A program made the translations under genes and the position numbers. Below the pieces are notes generated by a model that had not been told where the DNA came from, did no database searches, and saw only the letters and a list, made by a program, of their open reading frames with translations. 64,000 bases of DNA from Anastatus disparis (taxonomy: Eukaryota > Arthropoda > Insecta > Hymenoptera > Eupelmidae): contig JAFFSR010000347.1 in the NCBI GenBank assembly GCA_017163975.1, forward strand, positions 4,431,001 to 4,495,000. Direction: 5' to 3'. Below are positions 56,601 to 64,000 of the stretch, piece after piece. The first letter of the stretch is position 1. Each line of letters begins with the position of its first letter.

Positions 56601-58236
56601 TAGTTATAAATAAAGCCCCAGTTTCATTTATTTATAAAAAAACAATATCTTTTTTAAAGCGTTATAAACAATATTGCAATTCAATTTTCTCATTTGCTAT
56701 TAACGAAATATGAAAATTTGAACCTTCATAAAGAGTTTAAGCCTTTATGCAACTCAATATGTTCAGCAAAAAATAAATTATAGGAATAAACATTATGCGT
56801 GTTGGGATAAATAATAGGAAATATCTCAGCAACAAATTCACCAATTTGCTGTTACAACCTCTCTTTCTGTTCGTATCCATGAAGGCTCGGTTTTAAAAGT
56901 TTAAAAATATTTATTAAATTATATTTAATAATATTTATTGAAAATTATTTTCGCAATGAATAATTAATATCCAAGAAATGGTTATTTTTTATGTTTTTTT
57001 GGCTTTATTGCAATAACTAATTGACGAAAATAATCGCGTCAGTACTCAAATTGTAGGTTTTTTTATTCTTTGATACTTTTATTGATTACTTTTTTATGCT
57101 TAAGAGGCGGTCGGAACCAAATCGGTAACTTAGTTCGGTGCTTGTAATAAATGCTTATAATAATTTATTCATTTATTAATATGGTAAATATATAGTCATT
57201 TCCTCTAGTCATGTATATAAAGAATAATTTAAAATAGTTAGAGCCACAAAAATATACAAAATATTGTTATAAAGCGAAAAATGCCACCTAACAATCGACA
57301 CGACAGTTTTTTGCATGCGGTATATGTCAAGTCTGTTTAATATTTGTAATAAATGCTTATAATAATTTATTTACTTATTCATATGGTAAAAATATAGTCA
57401 TTTCCCCTAGTCATGTATATGAAGAATGATTTGAAATAGTTTAAGCCATAAACATATACAAAATATTATCGTAAAGCGAAAAATGCTGACTTGATATATA
57501 CCGCAAGTCACCGATTTGGTTCCGACCGCCTCTTAAATGCATAGGTCGCTTTAGAGAATTAAAAAAGCTGTTTTGGCCAACTTTGCAGCCTCCTGAAGCA
57601 TTGTCTACCGTTTTTTTTGTTACATATTATATAGGATGTGTTTTTTTATTGCTCTTAACAACTTCATATAGGTTTTATCAAGCTCCTAATTAATGTCCTC
57701 AATATGTCTCTATTGATTGAACTATAATAAAATAAAAATATTATTGAAAATTATTAAGTTTAATTTTATATGATAGAATGTGTATGTGTGTGTATTTGTA
57801 TTCATGTGTATGTATATACAAATACACACACATACACGCCTACACACATACACATTCTATCATAACAAATTGAACTTCTTAATTTCCAAAAATGTTTTTA
57901 TTTTATTAACACTCCTTCAATAATTTGGATGAAGAATTTTTAATTTATTTCAAAGATTTTTTCCAAATTCATTCTTTAAACGTAGACAATTAAATCATGC
58001 TCTAAATATTTTTTGATTCTGCATTTTAGCATCTTTTAAATTATGTAAAATAAAATTAAAAATATAATATTTATGATTTATTTTATATTACATTTTTGGA
58101 AAAGTTGCGCAAAAAGTTGCGTCACTTTTGGCTTTATAAAGCGACACGAAAAGTAATATAAAAAGTGACGAAAAAAGTGACACAAAAAGTAACGAAAAAT
58201 ATTGCATCATAAATTCCGTGATTATTTTTAGGAGGG
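53613..58236. mobile_element. 4.6-kb imperfect palindrome (foldback)
   Basis: Ends CCCTTCTGAAAATGATCGCAG and the complement of CCCTCCTAAAAATAATCACGG. The arms mirror each other almost to the centre near 55615: for example AAGTCTTATCTTGGCTTCTATTG, CCGTATTAGGTACAG and TGTCCTGCTCTAGGTTCCA all occur on both sides in opposite orientation. The right arm carries an extra 429-bp TTAA MITE and an AC-rich stretch (57780-57850). Short GTCACTTTTTG-type repeats form the outer ~150 bases of both arms. It encodes no recognisable protein. Confidence 0.75.
57104..57532. mobile_element. piggyBac-type MITE, 429 bp, TTAA target
   Basis: TTAA at 57100-57103 and 57533-57536. TIR GAGGCGGTCGGAACCAAATCGG at both ends. 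The interior is a direct duplication of about 160 bases (57143-57300 and 57345-57500, sharing TAATAAATGCTTATAATAATTTAT). The opposite arm of the palindrome has no such insert at the mirrored position (~54143), giving an empty-site comparison. Confidence 0.8.
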
Positions 58237-59208
58237 AATTCACCAAGTAATTTTCGAGATCTAATTGGCTAACTAAATACAATATTTTCTTCAAAAATTT
58301 TTTTTTTAAATTCTCAAAATGCTCAAAAATAAAAATACGCAAGGAAAATCAGTTTTCGAAATTTTCTTTTCTTTTAACGGTTGCAAATAATTTTCCTGAA
58401 AATTTTAGAACAAATCTATCAAGTACTTTACGTAGAATAAAAAAAAAAAGAAAAAAAAAGAGAAATGAAAATTATTTTTAAATTCTTTAAAATCCTCTAA
58501 AATCGATATCACGCTCAGAAAATTAGTATTCAAAGGCTTGTTTTTTTAGAAAGTATCGAATTAATCGAATACAGATTAGGGAGAAAATTCATCTAATGGT
58601 TTACTTAAAATAGAATATACATGAAAAATAAAATTTTATTTCAAAATTTTACGTAAAACAAAAAAAAATAAAAAATAAAATTTTTTTTCAAAATTTTACG
58701 TAAAACAAAAAAAAAATTAAAAATGACATTTTTTTTCAAAATTTTACGTAAACAAAAAAAAATGAAAAATGAAATTTTTTTTCCAAATTTTTAAAATACT
58801 CTAAAATTAAAACTACGCTAAGACAATCAAATTTCAAAAGTTCTTTTGGCGATTGCAAAAAATTTCCATGAAAATTTTTAAGCCAATTCATAGAGTAGTC
58901 GTAAAATACAAAAATAATGAAATATCGAAAAAAAAAAATTTTTTAAATAGCTCTAAAAAATTTACTCTAAGAAAACCAATCTTCAATAGCTCCTTTCCAG
59001 TTGACAAAAAAATATAAATTGTATGCAAAACTGGAAGCGAATCCATTAAGTAATTTTCAACATAAAATTAGCGTAACGAACATACAGTCATACAGACATT
59101 TTCCGGAAACCACTTCTTTCGACTCCATGAGTTCAAACATCTGCAAATTACTAAAAAAAAAAAAAAAAAAAAAAATTATTGATACAATGCTTTTTCTATG
59201 AAGAAGCA

Positions 59209-59550
59209 ATATTGTATTGTAACGGTTATTTTACTCACGTTACAAAATAAAATTAACTTTAATTGAAAATTAATTAATATATATGCAGAGACGCTGAAAA
59301 CTAAGAATTTGTTTAAATATTACACAGCAAACTCCGATCGTGCTAGCTAGTAAAACTATTGATGAGCGACAAGACCTTGATTGATATACTTATCGCTTGC
59401 TGCACTCACTGCGTCTCTCTCTCTCTCGCTTACCTGATCGAGAAACGCGTTGCCGGTAGCGCAGTTTTCCTTCGTGATGCAGGTTCGAAAATACGTAATA
59501 TTAAACTATATAATATAGTCGAAGTAAGCAGAGGGGAATATATTTTATAC

Positions 59551-59617
<67 letters not shown>

Positions 59618-59990
59618 AACAGGCAATATAAATCAATTGAAAGCACATATTAACTTTAACTTGAAATAATTTATTAAACAAAAAGAAGTTAATATAATTA
59701 GATAATTCATGAATTGAAGAAGAATAAAATCGTATAATATATGGAATGTAATAAACGCGTCTAATAAGAGAACAAGCATAGGGAGGGCGCGTCGCGAACT
59801 GAATAAAACTCACTTATGACGCTGATGGGCTATATGACCGATGATTACAATTTACCTGAATAAGTGTCTTTCGAGGAAGAGATACATGGGTATCATGCTG
59901 TATAATTGTACTTTCAGTAACGCACTGGCCAGCTTACACGTAGATGCCACTCGCCTGTTAACGTAGTTTCTCCCTCGTACGTAATCAATA
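59209..59990. other. Spacer with (TA)n microsatellite
   Basis: Uninterrupted TA tract at about 59556-59613. A short C-rich CT tract lies near 59410-59425. No gene is supported. Confidence 0.6.
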
Positions 59991-60245
59991 CTGCCGTGTT
60001 AAGTAAAAACTTACATAAGTGTGAAATAAATAAAAGTGATAAAGTGAAATAATATCAATTTTGTTCGATCCAATTTTTAATTTTTCAATACTTAAGTAAA
60101 CTTTATTTCTTCATTTTTTAGCGAAAAATTTGAAAAAAACTTTTTTTATTCATTTAATAGGCTATTTTTTTATCGGATCTATTGATAGAAAAAATTTATT
60201 TTTCATTGAAATGTCACTTATGTAAGTTTTTACTTAACACGGCAG
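59991..60245. mobile_element. MITE, 255 bp, 31-bp TIRs
   Basis: Ends CTGCCGTGTTAAGTAAAAAC and its exact complement, with the TIR extending to ACTTACATAAGTG. AATA flanks both sides (59987-59990 and 60246-60249). No coding capacity. The superfamily is not assigned. Confidence 0.75.
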
Positions 60246-60249
60246 AATA

Positions 60250-60799
60250 CGTAGATGCTATTCCCGACCGTTGGATTCAGTTAAGCTCTGCCAACGTGGC
60301 TAACTTGATGTAGATCGGTGGAACCTGATATATGCCGATCAAGGTACTTGCTTGCACTTAATGGTTGACCGCTAAGACGCGCGAGAAGCGGCCAAGCAAA
60401 ATTTTACAAAAAAAACTTCTAAGAGTTGAAATTAGCAAATATAATATAATACGCTACGCAACGGTAGCCTTCTCAAAGGTTGCTCCTCTCTCGCGTGCCG
60501 GTCATCAAGATATGCACTTCTTTACTCGTCTTAGACGAGACATATGAACGAGCGTGTCCTATTATAATACCTAAGCGTGCAAAATTCAAACACGGTAGAA
60601 TACCGTTACACCCCTCTGCCAGACGCAGCATAACCGGGTTCTGCTGCGTCTGGGTTTTCGCGCGGTAGGTATGCAATTATTGCTTTGAGCAATGTTAATA
60701 TTTTTGATTTTCTATTACGGAATAATTCTTTGTTAAACCCACGATTTTCCCAGTGAACAAACGATTATATTTTCAGTATGCTTTACATTGGTAGAGCCT
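60250..60799. other. GC-richer flank of the decayed gypsy element
   Basis: Base composition approaches that of the gag-pro remnant to the right. A hairpin CAGACGCAGCA...TGCTGCGTCTG lies at ~60619-60651. No gene is recognised; it may be pol or LTR sequence too decayed to read. Confidence 0.4.
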
Positions 60800-63329
60800 T
60801 TAGGCCTATCACGCTTACGCCTGATCGGTTCGGGCACAGCTTGTCACATATGTTCTACAGTTTGCATTACGATAACGACTGTTTCACGCAGATGACCTCG
60901 CTTCCTATTCAGTTTCCTGATATGGAGAGAATCACCACTCGCAGGCGGTCGCACGCAATCTGAGCCCGATCCTTCGTTGGCACATGGAGTCGCATCGCTC
61001 GTAAGAGACAGGTCGCTCATCATCTCATTTGCACGAATTGGTTCCATCGGTGCTTGGGGTTGCAGTTTATCATCTTGCCTTGCGATATATGGTTTTAACT
61101 GCTCTACATGAATCGGACTATACTAGTACTTTTGCTCTACTTGTAACCAAGCTTTTTACACAAGTTTGATCAGCTGCTGAAGTATCAGCTAAACTAACTA
61201 CTTATAATTTTCCAATGTACAGCTGTTTAAAAGAAGCAACTTCTAAATTTACCTTTACATTAGTACTTTCAAAAGAGAGCTTATTTTCACAAGAATCGAA
61301 AATAACTCTAAATGCTCGTATGAAGTTGCCTCCTAGATAGCATTCTTCATCTAACAAGGAGAGGTCCCCACCTCCGGGAAACGTTTCGGCTGAATCTGCA
61401 GAATATGATTTTTCGATGAAAAAAAAATGAACCCGTGTTTTTTCTTTTCGTCGAATAGGCCTCCTAGACAAAAATATAAACATTTTTTCGAAAATATAGT
61501 AAAAAAGCCTTTATAAGGTCTTGAATATCTGAACAGCTAAGACTTTTACAAAAAAAATACATAAAAGATGAAATAAAGTGCAAATCAAATGCTTTCATCT
61601 AACTTCTGTTGCATTAAAAAAGCTTCAGCGGTTCAAAAGTTATGCTTCATTGAAAATTACTACATATTTGTTAATTTTTTCAGCATATAAAAAATCATCA
61701 ATTTTTACGCTATTTCATTAGCATATTTTAATTACCTATAAGTTTTGGACCACTGAATCTTTTTTAATGTAACAAAGTTTAAATCAAAGCATTTGATTTG
61801 CAGTTTATTCCACTTTCTATGTATTTTTCTGTAGAAGTTTTAGTAGTTCGGATATTCAAGTTCTTATGAAGGATCCTTTTTACTATATTTTCGAAAAAAT
61901 ATCTATATCTTTGTCTAGGGGCCTATTCGACGAAAAGAAAAAACACAGGTTAATTTTTTTCCATAAAAAATCATATCCTGCAGTTTCAGCAGAATCCGTT
62001 TCCCGGAGGTGGGGACCTCTCCTTGTAAGTTAGGCATGATCACAGAGCGAATCGTTTTGGTAATTCTACCTACGGTGAAAGGAAGGTCAACATAACCTAC
62101 TAGTGAGCATGATCTACCATCTGCTAATTTAACTCATTTGCCTGTAGCCGGTGTTAAAGGTACATTATAAGCTACTGCTAGTTGTAATCCATCATGACCG
62201 CGTGTGATACACCTGGGTCATACAGAGCTCTTATTTGGTAATCTCCGATCACTACCGTGAGCCACCATCGAGCTTTATCATCGATTACTGGCTGATTCAG
62301 CTCTACCTGTCTACTTGTCTCAACTTGACGAGTGTGAGAGTTAACTTGCATTTCTACTGAGTCTTCAGGTAAATTTTAATGTATCGCTTTTCCAGTACAA
62401 TGTTTTGAAATCTCATAAGTCTCACTGGGAACGTAGGTACCTCGTCTGCTCGTCTACTCGTTTCCTGGTCCTTTCTTCGTACACGGTGGACAGGACCAGA
62501 TAGTGTACCCAAGTAATCCACACCGATAACATTCACGGTTACGATTTGGGTTTTCTGATCCTTTCTGGTTTTTTTGACCTGGTTTTGTTTGATTTGTATT
62601 TGGTGGATAATTTTTTTGTTGCTGTTGACTCTGCTGTTCAGAATTACCATTATCTTAAGAGGGTTTCTGAGGTTGGTTCTTAAAATTCCGTTGACGTTTA
62701 GCAGACTTCCTTCGAGGTAATTAAGGTGATGCAGGTCCTTGTACGTTGTTCTCATTAGGCCTCTGCTGCTTCAGGAAAGCCTCTTTGAGTTCGCGTATTT
62801 TTTATAATAATTGGGTTAACGCTTTCCCTAAATTGAGGTGTACATTATCAGCCTGTTCTTTCTGTACCACTGATATTCGTATTTCATTATCTTTAGCCTT
62901 ATTCGGTGGCCTATATGCGACGTCAGGTAGCAATGACTATTCTGGCGGAGGAAGTTGTCTATAGACTCTCTCTGCCCCAAGTATCAATTCAGCTTCTGCA
63001 GCTTTTTCTAATAGAGATTCAATGTCCGTAACTTCGTCTTTTCTGACCACACGTTGAATTTCTGGTAAGAGGTTACGGTGCAATAAATCATGCTACTGAT
63101 TAATATCAGGTAACGAGACTTGTTTTGAAATTATAGATTGTTAAAATATAATATAATCTCATACAGGCTCATTTTTGCCTTGTGTACGTGCGTTAGCTTC
63201 TGCTAACAATCTCTGTTGAAAGCGTCTGCTATATCCATACCATAAAAATGCAGCTTCTTTAAATTAAGCCTAGGTTTGCCACGAATGCCTGTTATTTCGA
63301 TACCAGGTCACAGCAACCTCTGTAAGCAG

Positions 63330-63366
<37 letters not shown>

Positions 63367-63960
63367 ATAAATCGCTCTCACTCAGTTTAGCCAGTGTTCG
63401 ACAATCCTCAACTCTAGTTAGAAAGAAGTCTATACTTTGGTCTCGCTTACCAGAAAATGTAACTATCCAGTGGCGAAATATATGACCAACGTCCACTGTT
63501 TTATTTATACTTATCAGACAATCGGTGTACCTGGTAAGATTTATACTATCCGTCGCGCTATTTTTAGTGCAAGAGGTACCCTCCCCCGCGACTGTATATG
63601 CTCCTACAGTACCAGTTGGCAATATATTTTTGCCGTTCTTTCTTAGGTTTTGCAGGCGTGCACTTGCATTGGTACTCGCTTGATTATTTAGCGGGCTACT
63701 ACTATTATCGTAATGTATGCTAAACATATCACGAAAGTTGACGTGCTGTTCATTACTTTTATTTATTTGGTGGTTTTCCCGCTTAGGTGTGTCCCCACCT
63801 GTGGCCTGATCGAACACATGTGTGCTTGAGGATCTTGGTTGTGAAAGTACTTCAACTTTTAGTGATAGAAAATTCACTGTATTTGATATTCCTTACATCT
63901 TAAAAGACACCTCATGCACCTGCTTTGTCATATCCTTTATCTGGTTGTGCATGGCGGTTA
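60800..63960 (-). pseudogene. Decayed gypsy-type gag-protease
   Basis: On the minus strand from the right edge: a Gag capsid segment (FRHWIVTFSGKRDQSIDFFL, RVEDCRTLAKLSESDLL near 63510-63370), then FLWYGYSRRFQQRLLAEANA near 63250-63190, LEKAAEAELILGAERVYR near 63010-62960, a zinc knuckle CYRCGLLGYTIWSC near 62510 whose His is Tyr, and a protease-like IRALYDPGVSHAVM near 62230 followed, beyond the inserted foldback, by ECYLGGNFIRAF near 61340. Frames change repeatedly and stops are frequent; a (GA)n expansion (63333-63362) lies inside gag. RT is not seen. The copy is old and dead. Its 5' part lies beyond the window. Confidence 0.65.
61355..62025. mobile_element. Harbinger-type foldback, 671 bp, TAA target
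   Basis: Ends CAAGGAGAGGTCCCCACCTC and its complement, with TAA at 61352-61354 and 62026-62028. The arms are inverted over ~330 bases and include ATTTTTTCGAAAATATAGTAA. It inserted into the protease region of the decayed gypsy element, whose coding resumes on either side. Confidence 0.85.
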
Positions 63961-64000
63961 GGTAGCTTAACAGTTCTGTTGGTACATTAAAGACATTCAG

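Larger units (their letters stand above)
50468..59208 (-). mobile_element. R-family element, copy c, interrupted by three nested insertions
   Basis: The right-end signature is at 50470 (ACGCTGCTACATGCTTTGGCG). The left-end signature is at 59190-59208 (ATGCTTTTTCTATGAAGAAG), as in copies a and b. Between them lie R units (52630-52890, 53570-53612, 58237-59150) separated by a foldback (50757-52625), a Harbinger-type foldback (52898-53569) and a large palindrome (53613-58236). Removing these leaves about 1.6 kb, close to the other copies. Confidence 0.6.

Noticed and set aside
60778..61047. Short frames of 61-67 codons on both strands
   Set aside because: They lie in decayed retroelement sequence with no consistent frame or recognised domain.
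1..64000. CRISPR arrays, bacterial operons, riboswitches, ribosome binding sites
   Set aside because: Introns, LTR elements, MITEs and a SINE show eukaryotic DNA; the spaced repeats lack uniform repeats and unique spacers.

Overview
This is eukaryotic, AT-rich, repeat-dense DNA. Spliceosomal introns, a Ty3/gypsy LTR retrotransposon, a tRNA-derived SINE, many MITEs and foldback elements, and long (CA)n and (TA)n tracts suggest an arthropod, probably an insect. That assignment is inference: no conserved host gene, rRNA or mitochondrial marker is present. Essentially everything recognisable belongs to a mobile element.

Layout. 1-9.4 kb: repeat flank with a foldback whose loop holds an AATATTCC-rich quasi-satellite, several MITEs, a lone Cys-rich (CXC-like) terminal exon and a C-rich minisatellite. 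9.6-44.07 kb: a region bounded by two ~128-bp inverted copies of one sequence, each ending in a GGGGGG/CCCCCC palindrome plus CTAG. Its left arm carries, on the minus strand, a broken Helitron-type replicase (OTU protease - Rep HUH/Y2 - PIF1 helicase) and a small acidic ORF. Its right arm carries, on the plus strand, an RPA-like ssDNA-binding gene with ~75-nt introns, a tiny two-exon gene and a C2H2 zinc-finger gene. The middle holds a Q/R-rich two-exon gene, a twice-present degenerate Q-rich gene, repeats and two large later insertions. I read this as one giant element with Helitron-type replication genes, or alternatively as two outward-facing Helitron-like ends.

Inside it, 23.19-34.72 kb is a young, intact-looking Ty3/gypsy retrotransposon: LTRs look identical, the target duplication is CAAG, gag and pol are open, and a TTTAAAC slippery site links them. 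Its pol carries an OTU-like protease and a possible macrodomain-like segment between RNase H and integrase; no env is seen. A 2.3-kb foldback made of TGATACACTT-type repeats (36-38.3 kb) carries a SINE.

44-64 kb is a nest of insertions: a recurrent ~2-kb microsatellite-bearing family (R), TTAA-flanked piggyBac-type MITEs, TWA-flanked Harbinger-type foldbacks, a 1.8-kb foldback with tRNA-like A/B boxes in each arm, a 4.6-kb imperfect palindrome, and at the right edge a decayed gypsy gag-protease on the minus strand. Several insertions have an empty-site counterpart within the window (in a duplicate or mirror arm), which fixes their boundaries and order.
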